Below are positions 1-8,623 of a DNA stretch of 64,000 nucleotides, in pieces. Position numbers and translations under genes: made by a program. The notes beneath the pieces are model-generated. The model saw nothing but the letters and a program-made list of their open reading frames with translations, made no database searches and was not told where the DNA came from. The number at the start of each line of letters is the position of its first letter. Position 1 is the first letter of the stretch. Source of the DNA: Hirschia sp964342355 (lineage in GTDB: Bacteria; Pseudomonadota; Alphaproteobacteria; Caulobacterales; Hyphomonadaceae); assembly GCA_964342355.1 (NCBI GenBank), contig CAYFFG010000016.1, forward strand, positions 17,392-81,391, read 5' to 3'.

Positions 1-239
1 TTTGTTGATTCAATTCAGGCGGCATGCGCTGCCCGATGATATTTGGACGAGAGTGTCTCGTGTGATTTTCAAGACGGATTGCGCGTTGGCCTCTCATCGG
101 CTACCTGTCCGTCACATTTCTTTATTGGGACACCGATCTGATGTTCGGAAAACTCATTGGGGGCGCCATCTCGAAGATGGTTGGGAAAGCGCCCGTGCAA
201 GACACACAAGACCTAGAAGACACAAAGGAGAACCTCCCC

Positions 240-1202
240 ATGGCTCGTAAAAAGATTGCGCTTATCGGCGCGGGTATGATTGGCGGCACGCTGGCGCACA
301 TTTCTGCTCGTGAAGAGCTGGGCGACGTTGTTCTGTTCGACATTTTTGGCGGTGTGGCAAAAGGTAAGGGCCTCGACATTGCAGAAGCCTCTTCAGTGTT
401 TGGCATGGACTCAGCGCTTGCCGGCACAGACAGCTATGCAGACATCGCTGGCGCTGACGTGTGTATCGTGACAGCCGGTTTCCCACGCATGCCAGGCATG
501 AGCCGTGACGACCTTATCGGTAAAAACCTTGGCGTCATGAAGCAGGTCGGTGAGGGTATCAAACAGTACGCACCGAACGCTTTCGTTATCTGTATCACGA
601 ACCCGCTCGATGCGATGGTTTGGGCGCTACAGAAATTCTCTGGTCTGCCAACAAACAAAGTTGTCGGCATGGCGGGTGTTCTGGACTCTGCGCGTTTTGC
701 TTACTTCCTGTCTGAAAAAATGGGCGTCTCTATCAAGGACGTTAAAGCCTGGACGCTTGGCGGACACGGCGACGACATGGTGCCGATGGTGCGTTACTCC
801 ACAGTCGGTGGTCTGCCGCTGACAACTCTGGTGGAAACAGGCCTCCTTGCTCAAGCGGACCTGGACGCAATGGTTGAGCGTACGCGTAAAGGCGGCGGCG
901 AAATCGTAGCCCTTCTGGAAAAAGGCTCTGCATACTACGCACCAGCAGAATCTGCGATTGCGATGGCCAAGTCTTACCTCAAAGACCAGAAGCGCATCCT
1001 GCCATGTGCGGCTTACCTTTCCGGCGAATACGGCCAGAACGACATGTATGTTGGCGTGCCATGCCTGATCGGCGCAGACGGTGTTGAGAAAGTCATCGAA
1101 TTCCCGATGGACGCTGGCGAAAAAGACATGATGGAAAAATCCATCGGCGCAGTGAACACGCTCATCGACGCTTGTAAAAACCTTGAGCCATCATTGGCTT
1201 AA
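240..1202 (+). CDS. mdh: Malate dehydrogenase
   Basis: NAD-dependent malate dehydrogenase of the LDH-like type; interconverts malate and oxaloacetate in the cytoplasmic TCA cycle. The 320-residue protein begins MARKKIALIGAGMIGG with a GxGxxG dinucleotide-binding loop. It has the catalytic His motif GGHGDDMVP near residue 175 and the Arg-containing DSARF segment before it. I chose the ATG preceded by AAAGGAG at about 9 bp. An ATG 33 codons upstream is in frame, but its extension does not match the family. Followed by a strong terminator, so it is transcribed apart from the genes downstream. It heads the mdh-suc-lpd gene order typical of alphaproteobacteria. Confidence 0.97.
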   Translation: MARKKIALIGAGMIGGTLAHISAREELGDVVLFDIFGGVAKGKGLDIAEASSVFGMDSALAGTDSYADIAGADVCIVTAGFPRMPGMSRDDLIGKNLGVMKQVGEGIKQYAPNAFVICITNPLDAMVWALQKFSGLPTNKVVGMAGVLDSARFAYFLSEKMGVSIKDVKAWTLGGHGDDMVPMVRYSTVGGLPLTTLVETGLLAQADLDAMVERTRKGGGEIVALLEKGSAYYAPAESAIAMAKSYLKDQKRILPCAAYLSGEYGQNDMYVGVPCLIGADGVEKVIEFPMDAGEKDMMEKSIGAVNTLIDACKNLEPSLA

Positions 1203-1230
1203 GGCGTTTTAGAGGCTTTAAAATTGAAAA

Positions 1231-1261
1231 GGGCCGCCTCTTATCGGGTGGCCCTTTTTTT
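1231..1261 (+). terminator. Rho-independent terminator after mdh
   Basis: GGGCCGCC pairs with GGTGGCCC (one G-U pair) across an 8-nt loop and is followed by seven T. It closes the mdh transcription unit. Confidence 0.9.
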
Positions 1262-1386
1262 GTTTGATCGCGGCATTTGGCGCCTGATCAATTGTCGGTG
1301 AGGTCAGCGCGCCGCTATAGCTTGATTAACCATCCTCTGACAGGTTCGCCCCGACGCATCACGAACAGATGAGGAAGAGAGCACAC

Positions 1387-1980
1387 ATGACTTTCGTTAA
1401 GCACCTATTTGCCGCTATCGCTGGGGCGGTGTTGGCGTTTTCAGCGCCTGCTTTTGCCGGTGACAAAGACAACGCTTCATCGATTGCAGATGAAATTGGA
1501 CTAAAAGTGGGTGAGACCGTGCCGGCCATCGAAGCCCGCGGCGCTGACGGCACTAAAGTGAAGTTTGAAGAACTCGTCGGTGAAAACGGGATTGTTCTTG
1601 TATTTGTTCGCTCCATCGACTGGTGTCCATTCTGTAAGAACCAGATGGTGGCGCTGGATGAGATCGCACCAGAGCTGAACGCGAAGGGATATCCGATCGT
1701 CGCTCTGTCTTACGATTCTCCAAAAGACCAGAACAAATTTTTGGCCAAACGCGACCTTTCTTTCAAAATGGTATCTGATCAGGAGTCTGAGGTGATCAAA
1801 GCCTTTGGACTGTTGAACACTGAATACAAAGAAGGATCACGCCCATACGGCGTTCCCCACCCGACGATCTACGTCATCAGCAAGGATGGCGAGATCAAAG
1901 GCAAGCTGATGGAACAAGGTTTCAGACGCCGTCCAGAACCAGAAATGCTGGTTGAGTTGGTCAACTCAGTCGCCCAATAG
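1387..1980 (+). CDS. Periplasmic peroxiredoxin-like thioredoxin-fold protein
   Basis: AhpC/TSA-type thioredoxin-fold protein of 197 residues, probably exported. A signal peptide with an AFA cleavage site covers about the first 22 residues (MTFVKHLFAAIAGAV...). The redox motif is DWCPFCKNQ near residue 80, a CxxC as in thioredoxin-like peroxiredoxins, followed by the AhpC-like GVPHPTIYVI segment. The start chosen is the ATG preceded by AGGAAGAG; an ATG 18 bp upstream lacks a ribosome site. A role in thiol or peroxide metabolism is inferred from the fold; the substrate is unknown. Closely followed by the molybdopterin oxidoreductase gene. Confidence 0.8.
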   Translation: MTFVKHLFAAIAGAVLAFSAPAFAGDKDNASSIADEIGLKVGETVPAIEARGADGTKVKFEELVGENGIVLVFVRSIDWCPFCKNQMVALDEIAPELNAKGYPIVALSYDSPKDQNKFLAKRDLSFKMVSDQESEVIKAFGLLNTEYKEGSRPYGVPHPTIYVISKDGEIKGKLMEQGFRRRPEPEMLVELVNSVAQ

Positions 1981-2053
1981 GGTGATTTAAACCTATTTTG
2001 CAAAGACAAGCGTAGGAAAATCACTACACTCTCATGTCTCATGGGAGGTGCTG

Positions 2054-4255
2054 GTGACGGACCTACGCAATAAAAAACAAGAAACCGTCGGTGGCGGCGC
2101 AAAAAAAGTTCTCTACACGCTGGAAACGATCCGGCGGATGGGCGTCACACGCGCCGCCAAGGCTTTGACTGCCAAGAACGCCTGCAAAGCATGCGCTTAT
2201 GGTATGGGCGGCCAGCAGGGCGGCATGACCAATGAACTGTGCGAATTCCCATCGGTCTGCAATAAATCCGTCCAGGCTCAGTCAACCGATATACAGCCCG
2301 CCATTCCAGCCCAAATTTTTGACCATCCGATCAGCGATTTACAGGCGCTGACAGGTCGAGAAATTGAAAGCCTTGGTCGGTTAAACACGCCGCTTTTAAA
2401 AACAGGCGATAGTCAACGCTTTCAGCCTGTGTCGTGGGAGCGGGCTATGGATATTGCTGCAAAACGCCTGCAGGCGACTAATCCGGATCGAAGTTTCTTT
2501 TACTCATCGGGGCGTTCGTCAAATGAGGCTGGATTTGTCTTTCAGCTGCTTGCCCGGGCGTTTGGCACCAATAATGTCAATAATTGCTCTTATTACTGTC
2601 ACCAGGCGACAAGCGAAGGGTTAGCCACGACGATCGGTAAGGGCACGGCGACAATTGAGTTAAGCGACCTTACGGGCGCAGACATGATTGTTGTCATCGG
2701 CGCCAATCCCTCTTCCAACCATCCGCGGTTTATCCATATGCTCAGCGCGTGTCGTGCGCGTGGGGGAGAAGTGGTGATCATCAACCCCGCGAAAGAGCCG
2801 GGGCTTGTTAAGTTTGCGCTGCCAAAATCGCCATCGTCACTGCTCAAGGGTGGTGATGAGATCGCGTCGGAATATCTTCAGCCTCAGATCGGCGAAGACA
2901 TTGCGCTTTTAACGGGTATCGCAAAGCGCATATTGGAACTTAAAGCGGACGATCCCTCGTTTATTGGCGCTAACACGCATGGGTTTAATGCCTGGCGCCA
3001 GCAGGTTGACGCGGTCAGCTGGGATGAGGTGTGTTTGCGAACGGGACTTGCTCGCGAAGACATTTTCCGGGTCGCCCAAAAATATGCAGACGCACAAAAC
3101 GTTGTGTTTGCATGGGGAATGGGCGTCACCCACCATGTGCATGGTGTTGAAAACGTTGAGGCCATCGCAAACCTTGCCCTTTTGCGCGGAATGATCGGAA
3201 GACCCAATGCCGGGTTGCTACCGCTAAGAGGACATTCCAACGTTCAGGGAATTGGCACGATTGGTGTGAAGCCAGTCCTTGCTGAAGATGTGTTGCAGAA
3301 AATCGAGCAGCATTATGGGCTCGCCTTACCGCGCGCTAAGGGCATGGATACGCTGTCCTGTCTGAAAGCGGCTTATACCGGTGACATTGATGCGGCTGTC
3401 ATTATGGGCGGAAATTTGGCGGAAGCGTCGCCTGACGCAATCTGGGCAAATGAGGCGCTTGGAAAAATCGGCTTTAAACTTTATCTGACAACCACTTTAA
3501 ACAGAGGCCATGTGCGCGGCGTCGATACGGGTGACACGCTGATATTGCCTGTGACGGCAAGGGATGAAGAGTGGGAGCCGACGACCCAGGAATCCATGTT
3601 CAATTATGTTCGCTTATCGGACGGCGGCATTCACCGTTTAGATAATGTGCGGCCCGAAACACGCATTTTAGCAGATCTGGCTGAAGCTGTTTTGCCTGAG
3701 CTGCCGCTGGATTTTTCAGCTTTTCGACAACATCGTTCTATTCGCCAGGCTATTGCGGCAATTGTGCCTGGCATGCAGGATTTGGCGGATATTGATGTCG
3801 CTAAAAAAGAATTCCACATTAAAAACAGGGTGCTGCATACGACAGTTTTTGGCGGACCAGATTCAAAAGCAGCGTTTCGCCCTTTGCCTTTGCCGCCAAA
3901 ATTTGAAAACGAGCTAAACGGGCGCCACATGCTGCGGCTGGCGACCGTCCGCAGCGAAGGTCAGTTTAACACCATCATATATGAAGAGCTGGACATATAT
4001 CGCCGCAAGGCGGAGCGGTGGTCGATCCTGTTAAATCAAAGCGACATGGCGAAGCAGGGTATTCGTGAAGGTCAAAAAGTGGATGTTTGTTCTAAGCAGG
4101 GGCGTATGGAAGCAGTCACCGCGATGGCGTTTGACCTGCCATCTGGCTCGGCGCTCGCTTACTTCCCGGAAGCTAATATCCTGGTGGGGTTGGAAAGCGA
4201 TCCTCGATCAAAAACACCGGCGTTTAAGTCCGTCCCTGTGTGGATCGAAACCTAA
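2054..4255 (+). CDS. FdhF/YdeP-family molybdopterin oxidoreductase
   Basis: Molybdopterin-dependent oxidoreductase of the YdeP type (formate dehydrogenase alpha-like), 733 residues, close to family length. Near the N-terminus is the family's CKACAYGMGGQQGG segment with a CxxC, then the SSGRSSNEAGF and NNCSYYCHQ molybdopterin-binding region. The C-terminal dinucleotide-binding part includes TVRSEGQFNTIIYEELD. There is no signal peptide, so it is cytoplasmic. The GTG start has GGGAGG 5 bp upstream; a GTG two codons earlier overlaps that site. The natural substrate of YdeP-like proteins is not established; in E. coli YdeP contributes to acid resistance. No fdhD or accessory subunit is adjacent. 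Confidence 0.88.
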   Translation: MTDLRNKKQETVGGGAKKVLYTLETIRRMGVTRAAKALTAKNACKACAYGMGGQQGGMTNELCEFPSVCNKSVQAQSTDIQPAIPAQIFDHPISDLQALTGREIESLGRLNTPLLKTGDSQRFQPVSWERAMDIAAKRLQATNPDRSFFYSSGRSSNEAGFVFQLLARAFGTNNVNNCSYYCHQATSEGLATTIGKGTATIELSDLTGADMIVVIGANPSSNHPRFIHMLSACRARGGEVVIINPAKEPGLVKFALPKSPSSLLKGGDEIASEYLQPQIGEDIALLTGIAKRILELKADDPSFIGANTHGFNAWRQQVDAVSWDEVCLRTGLAREDIFRVAQKYADAQNVVFAWGMGVTHHVHGVENVEAIANLALLRGMIGRPNAGLLPLRGHSNVQGIGTIGVKPVLAEDVLQKIEQHYGLALPRAKGMDTLSCLKAAYTGDIDAAVIMGGNLAEASPDAIWANEALGKIGFKLYLTTTLNRGHVRGVDTGDTLILPVTARDEEWEPTTQESMFNYVRLSDGGIHRLDNVRPETRILADLAEAVLPELPLDFSAFRQHRSIRQAIAAIVPGMQDLADIDVAKKEFHIKNRVLHTTVFGGPDSKAAFRPLPLPPKFENELNGRHMLRLATVRSEGQFNTIIYEELDIYRRKAERWSILLNQSDMAKQGIREGQKVDVCSKQGRMEAVTAMAFDLPSGSALAYFPEANILVGLESDPRSKTPAFKSVPVWIET

Positions 4256-4267
4256 CGCCAGCTTGGC

Positions 4268-4378
4268 CTAGAGGAAAAGCGATGGAGCGCTTTGCAGGTT
4301 CAGGAACAAACCAGCGATAACCAGCGCGCCTGAAAACCCAACAGCAAACAGGCCCGGCAGGGTGTTTGACTTAGACAT
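4268..4378 (-). CDS. Small hydrophobic protein, 36 residues
   Basis: A short reading frame of ATG plus 35 codons, preceded by AGGA at 8 bp. The product begins MSKSNTLPGLFAVGFSG and has one predicted membrane span (about residues 8-27: GLFAVGFSGALVIAGLFL). I do not recognise a family. It ends 13 bp from the stop of the convergent oxidoreductase gene. The good ribosome site, the membrane-span composition and an otherwise empty 350-bp gap argue that it is real, but the length makes chance possible. The rest of the gap (4379-4606) shows no other gene. Confidence 0.5.
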   Translation of the reverse strand: MSKSNTLPGLFAVGFSGALVIAGLFLNLQSAPSLFL

Positions 4379-4606
4379 TGTTCTGTTCCTTTAAGTGTCC
4401 CTTGCTGAACTGAACGCCGCTCAGGATCATTTGGTTGCATGGCGATGATATCGCGCTGCAAATGAGGCGCCGGTGTGTTCTGTTGTCGGCGAGGTGACGG
4501 CAGGTTAGGGCAATGTGAGGGCTGGTGCGTTAAACATATTTTATCTAGCGTTTTTGTCTGCTTTATAGCTAGCATGGCGCTTCGAGCTCGTGGGGATGGA
4601 AGACAC

Positions 4607-5899
4607 ATGCAGGATGCAATTAAGCGTTATTGGTGGACAATTGTTCTGGGGCTTGTCCTCCTGATTGTGGCGTTTCAGATGATTGAACCCCCGCCTCCAA
4701 AAGAGGTAACGATCGCTGGAGGCTCTGTTGGAGGAGCTTATGAAGCGACGGCGAAAACCTATGCCGATCAGCTGACGGACAAGAAGGTGACGCTGAATGT
4801 CCTGACGACATCCGGCTCGATGGAAAACCTGCAATTGCTGCAATCTGGCGAGGCTGACATTGCAATTGTTCAAACAGGCGTCGCCAAGAACGCTGATATT
4901 CAGGGCGTCAAAGCGCTGGGCGCCGTGTTTTACGAACCGCTATGGGTGTTTCACCGTGCGTCGCTTGATGTGAATGATCTACGTGCGTTGGCAGGCCTGA
5001 AAGTTGCGGTCGGCGTTCAAGGTTCAGGATCGCGCGTGTTGGCTGAGGAAATCCTTAAGGACAATGACTTGGGTGCTGAGGACCTGACACTTGTTGATGT
5101 GGGCAGCGCTAAAGCGTCAGAAATGTTGTTGGCCGGTGAAATTGATGCGGCTTTTATTGTGTCTGGGCCATCCTCACAGTGGATCGCGCCGTTAATGCGT
5201 TCGCCAGATGTGTCGCTTGCATCAATTGACAGGGCGCTTGCCTATAGTCGCCGTCACCCGTTTCTTGCCAACATTATCTTGCCGGATGGCGCGCTGAGCC
5301 TGTCAGAAGATCTGCCAGCAACGGACATTAAAATGATTGCGCCAACGGCTCAGATTGTGGTGCGAGACGATTTGCATCCTGCGATCCAGTCCATCTTGAT
5401 GGAAGCGATGTTCGCCAGCCACCAGGGTGGAGGATTGCTGCATGATCCCAAGACGTTTCCTAACGCAACGCTTGTAGATCTTGAATTATCTAAGGAAGCG
5501 CAGCGATTCTTTGAAAGAGGGCCAACCTTCCTGCGTCGGTATGTGTCGTTTGGGCTAGCGAATTTTCTTGAGCGCACATGGGTGCTGATCATTCCTCTGA
5601 TCACGCTGTTATTGCCGATTGTAAGGGTGGCGCCGCCGCTTTATCGCTGGCGCATTCGCCGCAAGATTTATGTCTGGTATCGGGATTTGCGCCTTTTGGA
5701 GGCCGAAGGTCGCGATGCGCGCACTGCGGATGACAGGCGTATAGTCCGAGAAAAACTGGCAGACCTTCAGTTTGAGACCGGAAATGTGTCTGTGCCTGAC
5801 AGTTACACGGATGATTTATATCGTTTGCGCGCGCACATTCGATTTGTGGCTGAATTGCTGGACCGCATCCAACAGGATGATCGCGCCGCAAGGGTGTAA
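4607..5899 (+). CDS. TAXI-family TRAP solute-binding protein, membrane-anchored, orphan
   Basis: 430-residue protein of the TAXI (TRAP-associated extracytoplasmic immunogenic) family. An N-terminal membrane span (RYWWTIVLGLVLLIVAFQ) is followed by the binding-protein fold, with the characteristic GGSVGGAYEATAKTYAD and TTSGSMENLQLLQSGEADIAI segments. A second span lies near residues 325-345 (TWVLIIPLITLLLPIVRV). A charged, helical C-terminal tail follows that should be cytoplasmic. TAXI proteins normally feed a fused TRAP permease; none lies in this window. The ATG was chosen by a weak GGGATGGA site and the position of the first span. Transport partner or signalling role is unknown. Confidence 0.82.
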   Translation: MQDAIKRYWWTIVLGLVLLIVAFQMIEPPPPKEVTIAGGSVGGAYEATAKTYADQLTDKKVTLNVLTTSGSMENLQLLQSGEADIAIVQTGVAKNADIQGVKALGAVFYEPLWVFHRASLDVNDLRALAGLKVAVGVQGSGSRVLAEEILKDNDLGAEDLTLVDVGSAKASEMLLAGEIDAAFIVSGPSSQWIAPLMRSPDVSLASIDRALAYSRRHPFLANIILPDGALSLSEDLPATDIKMIAPTAQIVVRDDLHPAIQSILMEAMFASHQGGGLLHDPKTFPNATLVDLELSKEAQRFFERGPTFLRRYVSFGLANFLERTWVLIIPLITLLLPIVRVAPPLYRWRIRRKIYVWYRDLRLLEAEGRDARTADDRRIVREKLADLQFETGNVSVPDSYTDDLYRLRAHIRFVAELLDRIQQDDRAARV

Positions 5900-5990
5900 A
5901 AGTAATTTCAGTCAGCAGCTTTCAATGTCGCCATAATGTCATCTGAATGCGTTACGCAAAGATCAGGTGAAGTCTTTGTGGGGCGGTTAG

Positions 5991-7190
5991 ATGAAACACC
6001 TTTTTACAAGCGTTGCGATGGTTTCGGCTCTGGCTGGTTGTGCTCTGTTTTTGGAGAACGACAATGCTCCCGCTGATGTGGTTGAAAAACCAATTGTTGA
6101 AACATCCAACACTCCTGTTTCAACCCCAGTAGAAGCTTTACGCGCTTATTATAAAACGATCCCAGACGAGATCCTGCCAGTGGCGCCGAAAGGACCGGAG
6201 CTGGATGCAACCAAGCCTATCAGCCGTGTGGTGTTTGGCTCTTGCCTGGACGAGGATCTGGAAGCGCCGGCACTTAACTCTATGGCGTCGGAAGGCGGTG
6301 ATGTTGTCCTGCTGATTGGTGACAACATTTATGCAGATGTGAAAGACGGCGCATATCATGAAAATGGTCCGGATTTAGAGGGCGTTCGCGCTGGATATGA
6401 AGCGCTAGCCAAGATGCCAGAGTTTGTGCAGTTGCGAGAAACAACTCCGATGTTGGTTACATGGGATGACCATGATTATGGCGCAAATGACAATGGCGGT
6501 GAGTTTCTGTTCAAAGAGTTTTCTGAGCGCATTTATGAGCGTTTCTGGGGGCTTGAAGACACTGATGTGGCTGACCATCCTGGTGTCTACACATCTGTGA
6601 TGACTGGTCCTGACGGCCAGCGCCTTCAGCTGATCGTGACCGACACGCGCTTTTTCCGTACAGAACTTACGCCGACCGATGAGTACGGCGCAAAAGGCAA
6701 AGAGCGCTATCTGCCATCTCAAGACCCTAATCAGAACATGTTGGGTGACGCACAATGGGCCTGGCTTGAAGAAGAGCTTAAAAAGCCTGCTGATCTGCGC
6801 CTGTTTGTGTCGTCCATTCAGGTGATACCAACAGTACATGGCTGGGAAGCTTGGTCGAGCATGCCGAAAGAGCGTGAGCGTCTGTTCGACTTGCTGAAAG
6901 AGACCGGCGCAACTAACACAGTCTTTCTGTCTGGTGACCGACACACAGCGTTTCTTTACAACGATGAAGACAACACCGTCGGACCATTGCGTGAGATCAC
7001 TGCGTCCTCTATCAACAAGTCCTTTGCTGACAACCCGGTCAGCGATGAAGTCGACGCTAAGCAATCTGGTGACGGTTACACCTTTACCAACTATGGCGTC
7101 ATCGACATTGACTGGGAATCCAAAACGGTCACACTGTCTGTCAAAGACGATTACGGGCACGTCAAAAACGCGCTTTCATTCGATTTTTGA
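5991..7190 (+). CDS. PhoD-like alkaline phosphatase lipoprotein
   Basis: Metallophosphatase of the PhoD/alkaline phosphatase D superfamily, 399 residues. The N-terminus is a lipoprotein signal with a clean lipobox (ALAGC, lipidated Cys17), so it is probably anchored to a membrane facing the periplasm. Metal-ligand motifs in order are FGSCLDED, LIGDNIYAD, TWDDHDYGANDNGG, VTDTRFFR and FLSGDRHTAF. A phosphomonoesterase or phosphodiesterase role follows from the family; the substrate is unknown. It stands alone between the TAXI gene and the suc promoter. Confidence 0.88.
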   Translation: MKHLFTSVAMVSALAGCALFLENDNAPADVVEKPIVETSNTPVSTPVEALRAYYKTIPDEILPVAPKGPELDATKPISRVVFGSCLDEDLEAPALNSMASEGGDVVLLIGDNIYADVKDGAYHENGPDLEGVRAGYEALAKMPEFVQLRETTPMLVTWDDHDYGANDNGGEFLFKEFSERIYERFWGLEDTDVADHPGVYTSVMTGPDGQRLQLIVTDTRFFRTELTPTDEYGAKGKERYLPSQDPNQNMLGDAQWAWLEEELKKPADLRLFVSSIQVIPTVHGWEAWSSMPKERERLFDLLKETGATNTVFLSGDRHTAFLYNDEDNTVGPLREITASSINKSFADNPVSDEVDAKQSGDGYTFTNYGVIDIDWESKTVTLSVKDDYGHVKNALSFDF

Positions 7191-7341
7191 GCCGATTTCA
7201 GCCCCTTCTAAAAATTTTTTTGACCATCTGAGATGGGTGCGTTTTTGCGTGGATCGCCAAAAATGGAGGCTGTTAGCGCTAACTCATTCCTAAAGGGTCA
7301 GCATTCAGAGAATATTAGCCTTTTTCCCCCGCAAACTGCGG

Positions 7342-7369
7342 TTGTCAGTGGCAACACGGGTGCTATAAA
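7342..7369 (+). promoter_or_regulatory. Predicted promoter of the suc operon
   Basis: TTGTCA and TATAAA separated by 16 bp, about 50 bp upstream of sucC. It is the best sigma70-like site in the 230-bp gap after the phosphatase gene. Confidence 0.6.
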
Positions 7370-7421
7370 CGCGCCGCATAAGACAGGGGCGTAAACCCCG
7401 CTTCCTCAAAGGCGGTAATCC

Positions 7422-8618
7422 ATGAACATTCACGAACATCAGGCCAAGGCGGTACTGAAAGAATTCGGCGCGCCAGTCGCTGACGGCGTCGCAGTTTTTT
7501 CAGCCGACGAAGCGGCTGCTGCAGCTGACAAACTCCCAGGACCTCTCTGGGTCGTCAAATCCCAGATCCACGCCGGTGGCCGTGGTAAAGGTAAATTCAA
7601 AGAAGCTGAAGCGGGCGAAAAGGGCGGTGTGCGCCTTGCTTTCTCCAAAGAGGAAGTGGTCGAGAACGTCAAAGCGATGCTGGGCAACACCCTGGTCACG
7701 CACCAGACCGGACCAGAAGGCAAGCAGGTTAACCGCATTTACGTGGAAGACGGCGCTGACATCGAACGTGAGCTTTACTGTTCATTGCTGGTAGACCGCG
7801 CAACAGGCTGCCCTGCATTCGTTGTGTCTACCGAAGGCGGTATGGACATTGAGGAAGTGGCTGAAGAGACACCAGAGAAAATTCTTACTCTGGCGATCAA
7901 CCCGGACACAGGCGTGACAGACGAAGACGCCGCAAAGCTCTGTGATGCGTTGAAACTGGAAGGCACAGCCCGCGAAGACGGCATGTCCCTGGCGAAGATC
8001 CTCTACAAAGCCTTCACAGAAAAAGACATGGCGATGCTGGAAGTGAACCCGCTGATCGTTATGAAAAACGAGCGTTTGCGCGTTCTGGACGCGAAGGTGT
8101 CTTTCGACGGTAACGCACTTTTCCGCCACCCTGACATTCAGGCGCTGCGCGATGAGACTGAAGAAGACGAAAAAGAAATCGAAGCGCACGAGTGGGACCT
8201 CGCTTACATCTCTCTTGATGGCACAATCGGTTGTATGGTGAACGGTGCTGGTCTTGCGATGGCCACAATGGACATCATCAAGCTTTACGGCGAAGAGCCT
8301 GCAAACTTCTGTGACGTTGGCGGCGGCGCCAACGCTGAGAAAGTGGCGGCTGCGTTCAAGATCATCATGAAGGACCCGAACGTGAAGGGCATCCTCGTGA
8401 ACATCTTCGGCGGCATCATGAAATGTGACGTCATCGCAGAAGGCGTGCTTGCTGCAGTTAAAGAAACAAACCTTGCTGTTCCTCTTGTTGTGCGCCTTGA
8501 AGGCACAAACGTAGAAAAAGGTAAGGAAATTATCGAAAAATCTGGTCTGAACGTCATTCCGGCGAACGACCTTGACGACGCGGCTGAGAAAATCACCAAA
8601 GCCGTGAAGGGAGCCTAA
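7422..8618 (+). CDS. sucC: Succinyl-CoA ligase (ADP-forming), beta subunit
   Basis: Beta subunit of succinyl-CoA synthetase, which makes succinate plus ATP or GTP from succinyl-CoA. 398 residues, normal length. It starts MNIHEHQAKAVLKEFG (ATP-grasp domain), with the nucleotide site around KSQIHAGGRGKGKFKEA. The C-terminal CoA-ligase-like domain carries NIFGGIMKCDVIAEGV. First gene of the run sucC, small secreted protein, sucD, sucA, sucB; only 5 bp separate it from the next start, so co-transcription is likely. Confidence 0.98.
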   Translation: MNIHEHQAKAVLKEFGAPVADGVAVFSADEAAAAADKLPGPLWVVKSQIHAGGRGKGKFKEAEAGEKGGVRLAFSKEEVVENVKAMLGNTLVTHQTGPEGKQVNRIYVEDGADIERELYCSLLVDRATGCPAFVVSTEGGMDIEEVAEETPEKILTLAINPDTGVTDEDAAKLCDALKLEGTAREDGMSLAKILYKAFTEKDMAMLEVNPLIVMKNERLRVLDAKVSFDGNALFRHPDIQALRDETEEDEKEIEAHEWDLAYISLDGTIGCMVNGAGLAMATMDIIKLYGEEPANFCDVGGGANAEKVAAAFKIIMKDPNVKGILVNIFGGIMKCDVIAEGVLAAVKETNLAVPLVVRLEGTNVEKGKEIIEKSGLNVIPANDLDDAAEKITKAVKGA

Positions 8619-8623
8619 GTCAG

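Noticed and set aside
141..239. In-frame 33-codon extension of mdh starting MFGKLIGGAISKMVGK
   Set aside because: The AAAGGAG site sits just before the standard start, and the extension matches no MDH; the amphipathic look is probably chance.
6405..7160. A 251-codon frame antisense to the PhoD-like gene
   Set aside because: Lies wholly inside a gene with intact motifs; no ribosome site and no recognisable motif.
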